NCBI GenBank assembly: GCA_023512835.1
Contig: CM042087.1
Coordinates: forward strand, 21,085,260 to 21,149,259
Source: Taxillus chinensis
Taxonomy: Eukaryota > Streptophyta > Magnoliopsida > Santalales > Loranthaceae
DNA length: 64,000 bases
Direction of reading: 5' to 3'
The notes below the pieces were generated by a model that did no database searches, was not told the DNA's origin, and worked only from the letters and a program-made list of their open reading frames with translations. A program made the translations under genes and the position numbers. Positions 21,041 through 33,057 of this stretch are shown here, one piece after another. Position 1 is the first letter of the stretch. Each line of letters starts with the position of its first letter.

Positions 21041-22610
21041 ACAATTCACAAGGATTGGGCATTAAATGCATCGGGAGGATCTGGTACATGCTGTTCCCGT
21101 GAGGTTGTGGTTGGCATACTGTCACCATAATGCAGAAACACCAGAGTTCGGTGGACATGGGCTGGGCCGAAGATCCATACTTGGTCGACAACTTCGGAGC
21201 GAGCCTATATGTGAAGTCTACCTCGTGCACGCCCTTAACTCGAAGATCTCAGTAGACCCGCAGCATCGAAGGACATAACTAAGCGACTCAAGGTTAAAGG
21301 TCATGCCATTTACGCACCATGGGACTGGGTGAAAGACCCCTCGAAGGACCATAGGGTCAAAGCCTTGAATAGCATGGTCAAAGCCTCGAAGGACCACAGG
21401 TCGAAGGGTCATAACAGCAGACCCAAGGTGTAAGACAGTAAAGAAATGGTGGACCACATCAAAAAGCAAAGACTGCAGGTCACAGTCGCTACAGCTTAGC
21501 TCTCAAGCCTTCTTGAGGGTCAGGGCATGAAACTCAGACCCAGGACAGGCTAGGCAAATGGCGTGCACGCACCGTCATCGACTCAAGACCACAGCTCAGC
21601 TCATAAACCTGGACATGCCACCTGCTTCGATCAGCTTTCGTCAGTTAGGTTATGGAAGTTTACTCGGGCTCAAAGACTCCGTACTCGAAGAATCAAAGTG
21701 GAAACTGCACTGGCAGGAAAGCGACGAGGGCAATATCTCGAGGTTGTAATGGACAAAGAAACTGAGGCGCATACAAAGGAGCAAAATGCGCTAAAGTTCA
21801 CCGTTTCAAGAAATCATTACCTGCACAACGCTGGGCACGTTACTAATGAAAACACGTGGACGCTTATCCGAGGGTAATTTACCATGTTTTAAATGGTGAA
21901 GATCGAAAGAAGAAACAGGGCAGCAACTGATAAGGTTTCCTGATCGGTGCCGAATTCTTATAAAAGCAAGGAATATGCCCGACTAACGCAGCGCCAAAAA
22001 GTATTTTGAAGAAAAACAAGGAAACGTATCTCGAGAGATATAGGAGGCAACACAAAGTAGTTCAAATAGATAGAGAAAGAGAAAGAGGAATATCGAAGGG
22101 GAGATAACAATGAGTTAACTGTTCCACTTCCCCATACATTAACAGAACATATTGTGAGTTTGGCAAAGGAGTGGTTGAAGGTCGAGCATAGCAAACGGTC
22201 AGCAACGTAGGAGTAGTTTGCGTTAAACAGATTCTTACAGTGAGTAAATTCTAGAGCAATACTGTTTTTGTATTTGCAGTTAAAAGAAGAGAGAGTTGAT
22301 CCTATTGTAAAAATGGCTAGACCCTACTGTATTAAATGAAGATATAGAGGATTGGATTCGGTGTAGGCACACCCTTACCACCGTGGAGTAGATCACATTG
22401 ATCGAACCACGTATATTGTGTGTCTCTGTCTTTTCTTTCTCATACATACCTGCTTGCAACTGATATTGCATGAGATACTAAAAGACGACCTATACGAGGA
22501 CCACATCTAATAAAGAAACCTCTTTAAGATATCCTACTCGGAAAAGTAGTAGAAAGTTTGTTTTTTAAAGTATACAGATTCACCCCCTCTCTGTATACAT
22601 ACACATATAC
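21041..22610. repeat. unidentified insertion in copia J integrase, partly LTR-like
   Basis: The integrase reading stops after DLF and resumes at STEFD (about 22635), leaving ~1.5 kb of foreign sequence. 21240-21440 is rich in CTCGAAGGACC-type words. 22290-22600 resembles the R-U5 part of a copia LTR: CGGTGTAGGCACACCC, ACCACCGTGGAGTAGATCAC and a late TTCACCCCCTCTCTG. I found no clean ends or target duplication. Confidence 0.5.
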
Positions 22611-22619
22611 CAAGGCTAG

Positions 22620-23410
22620 CATGCTTGGAACTTAAGAATATCAGTACGGAATTTGACTTTTTCGATATGAGATCCTATTATTCTGAATAGGGCATACAGA
22701 ACAACTTCTTTGCACACAGGACTCCACAACATAATGGAGTTGCCAAGTGTAAGAATCGCACTTTAGTCGAAGCTGGTAGATCAATGTTAGCGGGAGCAAA
22801 GCTTCCTCTCAGTCTATGGGTTGAAGCTATGTCCACTGCATGCTATGTTCAAAACAGAACTCTTATCAATAAGGTTACCATGAAAACATCCTATGAGATA
22901 TGGAGAGGCAGGAAGCCGTCAATCTCTCATTTTAAAGCTTTTAGGTGTACTTGTTACGTATTAAACAACGACAAAGAGGCCCGGAGTAAATTTGAGCCAA
23001 AATCCGATGATGGGATCTTTGTCAGATACTCGTTACACAGCAAGGCTAATCGCATCTTCAATAAAAAACATTTAACAGTTAAAGAATCTATCCACGTTGA
23101 TTTTGATGAATCTAACCTTGATTGGTCAAGTATAGGATCTTCAAATTCAAATGTGTAGGATCATACGGACATGATTGATTATTTTCAGCTCCAACATGTT
23201 CCTGCCACTACACCTGATGAATCACCAAACACAAGAGATGCAAGAAGAAATATCACTGATGATGCTTCCGAAGATTCGGACTCAGGACTTCCACTCAACT
23301 CTGGACAAATTGATATGGACATCCATTACACCGAAGAACCTTCTAGTCCATCCGGACCAGTTAATACTGAAAGTCACAGTGCGAAGAACCTCAAAGTACT
23401 TCCAGAACTG
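22620..23410 (+). pseudogene. copia J integrase C-terminal part and linker
   Basis: Reads APRTPQQNGVAE-like at 22715-22745 (here HRTPQHNGVAK). Then 22784-23158 is an open frame of 124 codons: MLAGAKLPLSLWVEAMSTAC, YEIWRGRKPSISHFKAFRC and SVHVDFDES-like words, all typical of the copia integrase C-terminus. 23171-23400 continues as an acidic Ser/Asp linker towards RT. A stop at 23156 and the next insertion end it. Confidence 0.85.
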
Positions 23411-24828
23411 TTCATCATGTCATCATTGGTTTTCGTCTGAGTCCTTTTGGGGTGGGCTCAAACTAAACCAATAGTGAGAAATTTAGAGTCGCCACCAACT
23501 GTTTTTGGAGTACAGTTGGATATCCTCTACCTTGAGTAGTTTAAAGTGTGGTCTACATTATCAGAGAAGGGTTCGGGAGTTGGTTACGTGTAGGGAAGGA
23601 TTAACACCCCTACAGTGCCCTTTCGGTATCTATTTTCGGAAAAGGATGTTTTCTATTTATTTTCACAACTGTGACTGAGTTTTCGAGAAAGTCTATGCTA
23701 AGTTATTTGTTAAAGTTATGGTCAAAAATTGATTCACCCTAAATTTCTAAAGGGGAACCTAAAAGTTTTGGTTTTGAAGTGGAAAATGAAATCTTTTTGG
23801 TTTTTGGTTTGAAAATATTTATTTTGTTTTTGTTTGCTTTTTTTTTTTGTTTTTTTAGTAATATTTTTTGTTGTTTTTATTTTTGTTTTGTGTTTTTTTT
23901 TGGTTAAAAATGTTTTGTTTTGTTTTGTTTTGTTTTTTGTTTTTTTGTTTTTTGTTTTGAAAACTTTTTATTTTTGTTTTGTTTTGAAAACCCAAAGTCA
24001 CAAATGCATATCAAAGTAATGAACACATACATCAAAATAAACAAACGTGGAGTATATGATTATGGCGTCGCCAAACAAACAAAAATAAAAGCCACTCTTT
24101 TTTCCCCTTCTTTCTTTTCATCTATTTTTTTTTACTCTCTCTTTTTTTCTTCTAGCTTTCTCTTTTCTTTTCTTTTTTGCTTTTTACATATTACAGGTAT
24201 ATACAACGAAATACACAAAACAAACAAGTAAAATAAAAACGATTACATCGCTGAAAGAGAGGAAACAAAAAAAAACAAAAAAAAAACAAATGAAAATAAA
24301 ACGAAATACAAATAAATGAAGCGAAAACAAACAATAAAAAAACAAACAATAATAAAGGTAGCTGAACCGACTTTGTTGATCACCACGTCCGAGCTCTCCT
24401 GTTGGCGTTGGTAGCATTGGAAGAAACTCCAAATTCGGTGGAAAGATGTGAACTCGCCCTGTGCAGCACCTTGGAGTTTGGCCGGAATTTCAAATTGACA
24501 CCAGAGATAGACTGGAACTGGGGAAGGATTGGAGAAAAGCTCTTGGGATTTTTTTTAGGATTTTCGTGGGTTTTTTAGAGAGAGATTGGAACAAAGACTC
24601 TGGGGATTTTTTTTGGATCTTCGTGGATATTTTGAATGTGATCTCTAGACTGGGCATTTTTTAGGAAGGGCGTTTCCTTTTTGGACATGAAGACTTTGGG
24701 GAAAGGGAAGAGCTTGGGCATAATCAGTGTCTGGGCGTGTGTATCTGGGTAAGGGGAAAAAGCTTGGGCATTTTTGTTTTTTGGCGTAATCTGGGCGTTA
24801 TCTCTGTTCTTCTTTTTTTCGTCAGGAC

Positions 24829-26806
24829 TGTAAAGACCCGTATTTGGGTAGGGCTGAGAGATAGTCTTTCTATCTTTCTAAAAACATCTGGACAATATTG
24901 TGTTCGTCAATGTTAGCATTTTGACTGTAATTGGGACCAATTCCGGGTCGGGGCCCCAAGTAACCAGATTGTTGACTTTTCGGGGTTTATTGGTTGACCT
25001 TGTGTTTGAGTGGTCAGTTGGGTTGGAAAATATCTGGATAGTGATGTGCTCGTCATTTTGAGCGTTTTGACTGTACTTGGCCTCAATTTGGAGTTCGTGA
25101 CCTCAGGAGGTCAATTAATATTTTTGGGATTTATTAATAAAAGAAAATGTAGAAATATATAAATAGGAGGAAAGAGAGCTTGCAGGTTACGTTTCAGCGA
25201 TCGTGCGTTGGAGAGCTTAGAGAGAGAGAGAGAGAGAAGGGAGCTTGGAGCCTTCAATTTGGGACGAATTGGGGAAGAACGCAGTTGGCAGTTCGCGACT
25301 GGGGAACTGCTCGAGGCTAGCTTCGAGCAGTCTCGAGTAGAGGCCTCGAGCAGGGAGCATCGAGCAGAATGTAGCCTCGAGCAAGTATCTTGAGCAGAGG
25401 CTTTAAGCAAGGAGCATCGAGCAGAATGTAGCCTCTGGCAGGTGTTTCGAGCAGTCTCGAGCAGGCAGTTTCGAGCAGTGTCTCGAGCAGTTGGACAATG
25501 CAATTCCAGTTTGACTAGACTGGACCATTTACATTGTAACCATTATGCCTCTCTACATTTAAGCATTTTACTTAAGTTATAATGTAAATAACGAAATACC
25601 CCCCATTTGAATTCAAAGAAAAATACTAGAAAAATAAATTCCTACTTTTTCAAAATGTGAAAATTGGGATTTAGTGTAAAATCTCAGAAAAATCCAGTTT
25701 TTCGTAGAGGTGAATTTTTGGAAAGTGGGGTTAAATATCTCAGAAAAATCCCCAAAAATCAGATTATCATAGTTATGATATGGAGACCCAATGCCGGGAC
25801 TTTTTATTTCAAGAAAATAACTCCTATGGGTATCTCCTTTGTTGGTCAAGGAATGATGATCAGTTTGTGAAGACTGGCTTCGGTTATAAAGGAAGTATGA
25901 TGAACCTTAATGTTATATTGGTGTTGGTATGTTGGTTTGAGGAATTGGGGCTTGGGCTCTATGACTTGTTGGGTTTCCACCGTGAAGCACAAATGATGCT
26001 AGGTGGTTGACGGGGGGCAGGTATATGCACCGATGGCAAGCCCGTGTGCCCTTGTGGCCGGACATATTGCGCTCGCGTGGCGGGCATATGCGCCGTTGGC
26101 AAGGCTTATGTGGCAATGTGTCCGGGCATATAGCGTCGTGGTAGGGCCGAGTGCCCTAAGCTGGGATCCTATTAAGGATGGTGTTGAGCCGTTAAGCTCG
26201 TGCGGCTTGGGCTAAGTGCCCTAAGCTGGGATCCTGTTGAGGATCATGGACAAGCTATCCCTGTGTGGGCAGGCTTGGTCCTGACATTTGTTTGCAGACC
26301 GAGTCTCGATGATTGTGCACACTACACCGTGCACGAGTACATAGAGCATGTAGTATAGACTTGTATGTCTACATGATGTGGAGTGTTGGGGTCCCTTACC
26401 GAGCTTATCGCTCAGCCCTACTTGTTGTTTACCTTTTTTAGGTGTGACCCGAGACTAGTGGAGGACTTTCTTCCAGGAGGACGTGCCCACTACTCTAATG
26501 TATGATACGATATTATATTCTGTATTGTTTTGTATGATACTCGGACATGGGTCCGTGGACAATTGTATTTGTATACTATTTGTGATGTGATGTCTATATG
26601 ATTGTTTAACTTATTGTATGCATGATGATATATGGGAAAGTATAGGACTACCCTTGATGTATGACTATACAAGGTTGCATGATTGAGACAAGCACCCGCG
26701 GTGTAGTCATTATTGGTGCTAGTCACCAACCCCTTGACCTTTCGGGTGCGGGCAAGGGGAAGTCATGTTCCTGGTTCGGGTTCCCCGGAATTTGGGGGGC
26801 ATGACA
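24829..26806 (+). repeat. solo LTR D1 (gypsy-like) with exact TSD
   Basis: Runs from TGTAAAGACCCG to GGGGGGCATGACA (1978 bp) with an exact 5-bp duplication AGGAC on both sides (24824-24828, 26807-26811). There is no internal region, so it is a solo LTR left by recombination. Features: GA repeat (25220-25238), a TCGAGCAG-rich array (25309-25500), conserved block GCTCAGCCCTACTTGTTG (26381-26398) followed by a pyrimidine tract and TTAG|GTGTGACCC, and a terminal GGTTCCCCGGAATTTGGGG. Confidence 0.92.
25309..25500 (+). repeat. TCGAGCAG array in LTR D1
   Basis: About a dozen degenerate copies of CTCGAGCAG or ATCGAGCAG, spaced 10-30 bp apart. D2 has the same array, shorter, at 41399-41530. Open frames through it are repeats of Ser-Arg-Ala type and are not genes. 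Confidence 0.75.
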
Positions 26807-27959
26807 AGGACCCCTCTCCTTCCTTTTTTTTGCGTGGACAGAAGACTTGATTTAAAGGCGTTGGCTGTATTGCATTGATTGCAACATGTAATGTTGTATT
26901 ATTGATGCGATATTTTTACTTCCAGTTCTGCCTTTTGTCGGATGGAATAGCAACTTGTGCAGCTCATGATTGTCCTTTTTTAATTTTTTTTATTAGCACA
27001 TGTGACCGACGGCGTTGAAAAATGGCTTTGTCGGATGGCCAACTCATAACAAACGTGTCCCGTGAGCAATTAGCAAGAGAGTCGGTAAGAGAATCCGGAC
27101 GGCGAAGGTCGGAGGTCAAGGGATCGAGTGTCGGCAGGGTCGAAGTTTCGGTGGGTCGAAGGTGAACGGTCAATAGGTCGAAGGTCAACCCTTGACGGTC
27201 AAGGGTCGATGATCAAAGGGGCGAAGGGTCGAAGGTCAACCCTCGTAGGTTAAGAGTTGAAGTGTCGGCAGGTCGGAGTGTCGGCAGGGTCGAAGGTCAC
27301 TCCTCAAAGACTCGAAGGCTTCCGGGTCGAAGACTATGCTTCGAGTCTTCGAGGTTTTGAGGCTTTGAGTCAAGTTTTTTTTTTTACCCTTTTACCCCCA
27401 CCCAAAATGCAAAAAAGGATGGCCTTTTGGGGATTGTTTAGGAAGACTCGTATTCGCCTAAAGAGACATTTCAGACTATTTCTCACACGCGCATTTTCGG
27501 GCAGTTTGACCAGGGGCATTGACCGTCTTTTGGCAAGTTTCACTTTTTCCAATGAAAATTGTTTTAGCCATAACTTCTTCGTTTTAAATCGAATTGAGCT
27601 CGGTCAAGTGCGTTGATCTCAAAATTTCCTCTTCTATCATTTGGTGTTGGTCTTGGGGTACTTTCGGGGCTTGTAACAGAGGTTATCAATTTTGGGCTTC
27701 CCCTGTTCGTGTCAATGTATCCATCTTGTGCAAATTGGGGTTAACATCAATGCCAAACCATTCCTTGGTAGTGGGGAATGGACCTGTTCAACAAGGTATA
27801 TGGCATTTGTAGGCAACTATATACAAATGGGGTTAGTATGTCCAACCCGGACAAAATGGGGTTCAACACATCATTCAAATATAGCTGGCCTGGGAAAAGC
27901 TCAACCAGCCAATGTACAAGATCCACCTGATCTAGCGGATCTTCAAATCATTGAATAGT

Positions 27960-29193
27960 CACCACCACTTGCGCAGGACTATAGGTGGACTCGAAACCAC
28001 CCATCAGATCAAGTGATTGGTGATCCTACTGTTGGAGTTAGAACAAGGGAAACCACTTCCAACTTATGTCTCTACTCTTGTTTCCTATCACGAGATAGAG
28101 CCATAGGTGGTGGATGAAGCCCTTCAAGATTCAAACTGGATAGACGCTATGCAAGAAAAGCTTAATCGGTTCAAGGGGAATAAAGTGTGGACGCTCGTAA
28201 CGAGGCCTAGGTCACAACAAGTCATTGGAGTTAAATAGGTGTTTTGGAACAAACTAGATATTGATGGAATAGTAATCCGGAACAAAGCATGACTAGTAGC
28301 CAAAGGATATCGTTAAGAAGAAGGCATTGATTATGACAAAACCTTTACTCCAGTAGCTAGACTTGAGGCGATCTGAATGTTCCTGGTGTATGCATCATAT
28401 GAAAACTTCATAGTTTATCAAATGAACATCAAGAGCGCTTTTCTTAATGGAGATCTTCAAGAGGAACAACCTCCGGGCTTCGTTGAACACAAGGCTGAAC
28501 ATATGGTATATAAACTATAGAATGCCTTGTACGAATTGAAGCAAGCTCCAAGAGCCTGGTACGACACCTTGTCGGAATTCTTGCTCGAACACAACTTGAG
28601 AAAAGGGAAGATTGATACCACATTATTTCTATAGAAAGAGAAAGGTCATTCTCTGATCATACAAATTTGTGTGGATGACATCATTTTCAGATCATCTAAT
28701 CGAAGCGTTGTGAAAAGTTTGCGAAGTTGATGACCGGCAAGCTCGAAATGAGCATGATGGGAGAATTATCGTACTTCCTCGGAATAGAAGTCAAACAAAT
28801 GAAGGATATAATCTTCATCAACCAAGCAAAGTACACACGAGACTTAATCAAGAAGTTTGGAATGCAAAACTCAACTCCCGTGAAGACTCCCATGCCGGTC
28901 GGTGCCATGTTAGATCCTGATCTTAATGTAGAATCAGTAAATGTGACTGAATACAAAGGGATGATAGGTTCATTGTTGTACCTTACAGCAAGTCCCTCGG
29001 ATATTATGTTTGCAACTTGCATTTGTGCAAGATATCAGGCAAATCCCAAAGAGTCACATATGCTTCATGTAAAACGGATATTGTGGTATCTCAAAAGGAC
29101 AGTGAATTTAGGACTCGGTATCCAAAGGAGTCCAACTTCTTTTTATTTGGATACTCGGATGCTGATTTTGCCGGATGTCGCATCGATAGGAAG
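27960..29193 (+). pseudogene. copia J reverse transcriptase (broken)
   Basis: The RT copies element RNA to DNA. Readable pieces: RWTRNHPSDQVIGDP (27990), ALQDSNWIDAMQEKLNRFKG (28115-28175), NKVWTLV, LVAKGYR, EEGIDYDKTFTPVARLEAI (28320-28375), QMNIKSAFLNGDLQEE (28420-28467), LKQAPRAWYDTL and the catalytic block as CVDDIIF (YVDD expected, 28670-28690). 28727-29190 is open: GELSYFLGIEVKQ, KYTRDLIKKFGM, GMIGSLLYLTASPSDIMFA. Several TAG/TAA codons where Trp, Arg or Gln is expected. It ends at the D2 insertion and continues at 44466. Confidence 0.9.
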
Positions 29194-30660
29194 TGTAAAG
29201 ACTTGTATTTGGGTAGGGTTGAGAGATAATCTTTCTCTATTACTAAAAAGATCTGGACAATATTGAGTTCGTCAATGTGAGCATTTTGACCGTAATTGGG
29301 CCTAATTTTGGGTTGGGGCCCTGAGTGGCTTGATTGTTGACTATATCGGGGTTTATTGGTTGACCTTGCGTTTGAGTGGTAATTGGCTTGGAAAATATCC
29401 TGGATAGCGATGTGCTCGTCATTTTGAGCGTTTTGACCGTACTTGGGCTCGGTTTGAAGTTCGTGACCTCGGGAGGTCAATTAATATTTTTGGGATTTAT
29501 TAATAATAGAAAATGCAAAAATATAAATTGGAAGAGAGTAAGAGCTTCGACGTTACGTTTCATTGTTCATGCGTTGGAGATCTTATAGAGAGAGAGAGAG
29601 AGAGAAGCTTGGAGCCTTCGCTTTAGGGCGTTTTAAGCTTGTTCGATCATCAAGAATCATTCCAGGTAGGTGTTGTAAGGACCCGTATTTGAGGGGTTCT
29701 TGGAGTTAGCCTTAAGTAAGAGGCCTTGTTTTAGAGAATGAACAACGGCACGGTGATGTGCTCATCAAATGGAGAATTTTGACTATGCTTGGGCTCGATT
29801 CGGAGTTCGAGTCCCTGAGGGGTATTTTGGGAATTTCACATGAATTAAAATATCCCAATTAATATATTTGAGAGTTTTATTAAAAATATGATTTGGACTT
29901 AATTGTTGGGGTGTAGAGCTTAATGAGGTGGATTAGAAAACCTTGGCCTTTGGGCTTATAGATGCTAGGCTTTAAATTAATCAAAACTACGTCGTTTTGA
30001 TTATGTGGGAAAATATATAAAGGAAAAAGGGTTCCAAATTAGGGGATTTCTCATTCCAAAAACCCTAGCAGCTTGTCACCCCTTGAGAGAGAGAGAGAGA
30101 GACACACCAGGAGAGGGAGACTACCTGGAAAGAGGGAGACACGGCCTGAGATGGCGAGGACGATCCAAGGACTCCTGCGGTGGACGAGAGCCCAGAGACG
30201 TGATTGCTAGAATACAATGACCAGTTGTATTCTCCAATTTTGAGGTAGGGAATTCGTGTTCATATTCATGCCTTCCGAAAATTCTGGTTTTGTACCCTCC
30301 GATGTGGATATTTTGAATTCTGGGTTTATACCCTTTGTTGCGATTCGAGTTTGCCGGGTACGGATCTGTTATGGTCCTGTTCATGTTGATGTTGAGTTTA
30401 TGCCCCCATATGCATATGATGATTGATTGTAAGGTTTCCAGTATATCCTGGATAGTTAAAAGTGAATAAAATAATCTGGGATGGTCCGGATGGGTAGGTT
30501 GATATGAGGGACATAGGCTGCAGTTGAAACCAGGCTATGTGCCCTAACTTTAGAGTCTAATAACTCACAATCTAAAAATAATTTGAGAGAGTTCCTTTAG
30601 ACAAAAGTGATTAAAACAACAAAACAAAGGTCTCTGTGCAAAATATGGTCGCATGCCATA

Positions 30661-30690
30661 TTGCACGTGAAAAGCCCTTTTCACGTGCAA
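30661..30690. promoter_or_regulatory. perfect G-box palindrome in LTR E
   Basis: TTGCACGTGAAAA, spacer GCCC, TTTTCACGTGCAA: 13-base perfect arms. It is the same design as 772-800 with a different inner sequence. It lies in a segment that runs opposite to the U3 of the other LTRs and sits after the donor-like site. Confidence 0.6.
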
Positions 30691-31237
30691 GCCCATTTGG
30701 TCTGAAATTTTACCCCAGGCTTCCCTGAAAGGTGTAGAAAGCAGGGAGCCAAAAACCCTTGTGCACATGAAAATCCCATTTCACGTGCAAGCCCAATTGG
30801 TTTGAAATTTTACCCAACGTTCCTTGAGATGTGTAGAGGGTCGGGAGCTAAACATCCCCTTATTTTGGCTCCTCTAGCTTCCCCATTTAGCCAGAAGGTT
30901 CTTAAGTGGAAAATAATGTAATTGGGATAAAGTCCCGGAGTTAATTTACCTAAAAACCGACCATAACGGTTAAGGAACACCGATATGGGAAAAGAAACCG
31001 TATCTTGTGAATGTTACTCGAGATTGTGGCCGCACTACATGAATCGAGTGCATTGTAAATCATACCGATATGTGCTGATTTGTATTACGCCTATTGAGCA
31101 TCTTGTATTGAAATAAATTATGCCTACTAGGCACCTTGTCTTGAGTTATGTGGTTGCATTTCACCGAGTTTTGTTTGAGTGCTAAATCGTTGTATCTTAT
31201 GGGACAGTTGTTGAGCTAGAGCCTTTGATCCACGGGA

Positions 31238-33042
31238 TGTAATAACCCGTGTGTAAAAGCGTGTGTAAGAAGTTAACCACAAACACCTTAGAGGTTAGTA
31301 CACTAGTTTGAGGTAAGAGATGATCCCAAGAGGGGACTGTTGGGAGGTGCAGGTGACAAGTGGTAACGTACCTTTATGCCATAGGAAGATGCTATGCATA
31401 TACAGGCGCTTTTTAGTTGTTTTGCCAGGTTTTGGAGAGCTATTTTGACCTAGTAGATGGCCTCAAACAATTGGCGTGCAAGAATAAAAGTTTCTTAGAA
31501 TAAGGTCCTCTATCTACCACAGAAATTTCAGAGCGTTTGGAGCTGCACATGAATTCACCCATTTCACGTGCAAGCATATTTTTGCTTCTTAGGCCTCTAC
31601 AAGATGCAAGGAGGCTTGTGGTGAAGTTTGAGTGCATTTGGAGCTGCACGCCAATTGGGGAATTGGTGTGCAAATTGGCGTGCAGGTATGTTTTTGCATG
31701 CTTACCTTGGTTTTGTCATTCTAATCATCTTTTCTCAAAGGACCATGTTGGAATTGTGAATATTTTGGTGTGTATGGATGTGGGAAGGTCATAGCTTGTT
31801 CCATCAAAACTACGTCATTTTGATTTTGGGATTCACTTAATCAAAACTACGTCATTTTGATGTTGTGTTGTCTATATGAGGAGGAGAAGCCCCTCTATTT
31901 TAGGGTTAGGGTTTGTTGCTCCACCAGCCGTCGCAGAGAGAGAGAGAGAGAGAGAGAGGGAAGGAGGAGAGCTCGGTGGCTGCCGGAGCGTCTTGCGTGG
32001 GTGGTCGGAGTCTTGCGTGGAAGCGAGAGCAGGAGAACACACAAGGTAGGGGTTCTGTTCTTCCTAAATCCTCCTCTATCCTAGGGTTCTAGGGCAGATT
32101 ATGGAGTTAAACTTGTTTATATATATATGTAATCCATATAGGTGTGATCTCCTATATGGATGTTGGCCTTCAATGGCGATTTTGGTGTGTTTCTGGTGTT
32201 CGTGTGATGCATGAAAAGTGTTCGATAAAATGCCCGTGTGACATGCCTGCTACATGTTTGAGAAAATGCCCGTGCGGCCGGGTTCATGAGCCTATGAATT
32301 TATGTACACCAATTGTTTGGTTTTATACCTGTGAGGCTTTTCATGCTAAGTGTTTGATGTTATATCCGTGTGACTAAGTGTGGCTATGTGTCTTGTGTTC
32401 TTGGAACCCGGTGGTTGTGGAAGCCCGGGACTGTTCTTGGGACCCGGTGGTCGTGGAAGCCGGGACTGTTCTTGGAACCCGGTGGCCGTGGAAGCCCGGG
32501 ACTATTCTTGGAACCCGGGTCGTGGAAGCCCTGGGAGTGTTTATGTACCAGCCTGTGTACGATTGTATTTCTTGATATAGCTTGTAATTATATCTTGGTG
32601 GAATAATTGTATCACGACACAAAGACTTGTACACAAGGCATGTAGATATTAGGTGCATGGGATGGGTTGGGGAGACATGATCCCTACTGAGCTGTGGTTG
32701 CTCACCCCTCCTACCATGTTGTTTTCTTTACAGGAACCTACAGGCGTTAGGTGGGAACACCAAGGTGGAAGTCCTGCTTGTTGGCTTGCTTATTATTATT
32801 CGAGTTATACTGCTTTTCTTTATGTAAGCTTTGTAACCCCAGTGGGGAGATATTGTAATGTGGAGTTCAATGTAATAAAAGTATGTTTTGGACGTATTTG
32901 CTATGTTTGGACTCAATAAATATAAGATTGTTCTCTTAATATAAAGTGTGAGGTGTATGTTGTATTCTAACCCCTCTATCCAACTTGGGTAAAGGGAGGG
33001 TCACGTTTCGGTCTCCTCGGGTTGGAAATCCGGGGCGTGACA
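31238..33042 (+). repeat. 5' LTR of element L
   Basis: TGTAATAACCCGTG to GGGGCGTGACA (1805 bp). A palindrome GCACGCCAATT-GGGG-AATTGGTGTGC (31646-31671, one mismatch), two ATCAAAAC palindromes (31803-31824, 31840-31861), weak TATA TATATGA (31873), GA repeat (31936-31958), donor CAAG|GTAGGGG (32046), hairpin ATCCATATAGG/CCTATATGGAT (32132-32161), minisatellite (32396-32532), GGTTGCTCACCCCTCC, acceptor TTTACAG (32733) and AATAAA (32915-32920). Confidence 0.93.
32046..32733 (+). other. putative LTR-internal intron (element L, 5' LTR)
   Basis: Of the examples here this has the best-looking ends: ACACAAG|GTAGGGGTTC, and TGCTCAC (branch-like, about 30 bp from the end) then TGTTGTTTTCTTTACAG|GAACC. 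The 3' LTR copy (39401-40098) has the same ends. A TATA-like site and GA-rich leader lie before it and AATAAA after it, so a whole short transcription unit would fit in the LTR. Splicing is inferred. Confidence 0.55.
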
Positions 33043-33045
33043 ATA

Positions 33046-33057
33046 TGGTATCAGAGC
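33046..33057 (+). promoter_or_regulatory. primer binding site, element L
   Basis: TGGTATCAGAGC, exact initiator-Met tRNA complement, three bases after the 5' LTR. Confidence 0.9.

Larger units (their letters stand above)
23411..27950. repeat. LTR-like insertion block in copia J (ends not resolved), containing solo LTR D1
   Basis: Between the integrase-RT linker (to ~23400) and RT (from ~27960). 23430-23640 has GAGTCGCCACCAACTG and GGTTCGGGAGTTGGTTACG, which I associate with the leader of large gypsy elements, though not securely. 23830-24000 and 24095-24180 are T-rich; 24230-24350 is A-rich. After D1, 27000-27370 is a dense array of GGTCGAAGG and GTCGGCAGGGTCG words. 27400-27950 is unassigned. 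I could not find its target duplication, so whether it is a solo LTR is uncertain. Confidence 0.5.

Noticed and set aside
23834..24231. Hydrophobic Phe/Val/Leu-rich open frames that look like membrane segments
   Set aside because: They are only T-rich low-complexity sequence (TTTTGTTTT runs), with no start context or conservation.
24829..26806. D1 as the 5' LTR of a full element with D2 as the 3' LTR
   Set aside because: Each has its own exact TSD (AGGAC and GGAAG), and copia RT lies between them without a primer site after D1. They are two separate solo LTRs.
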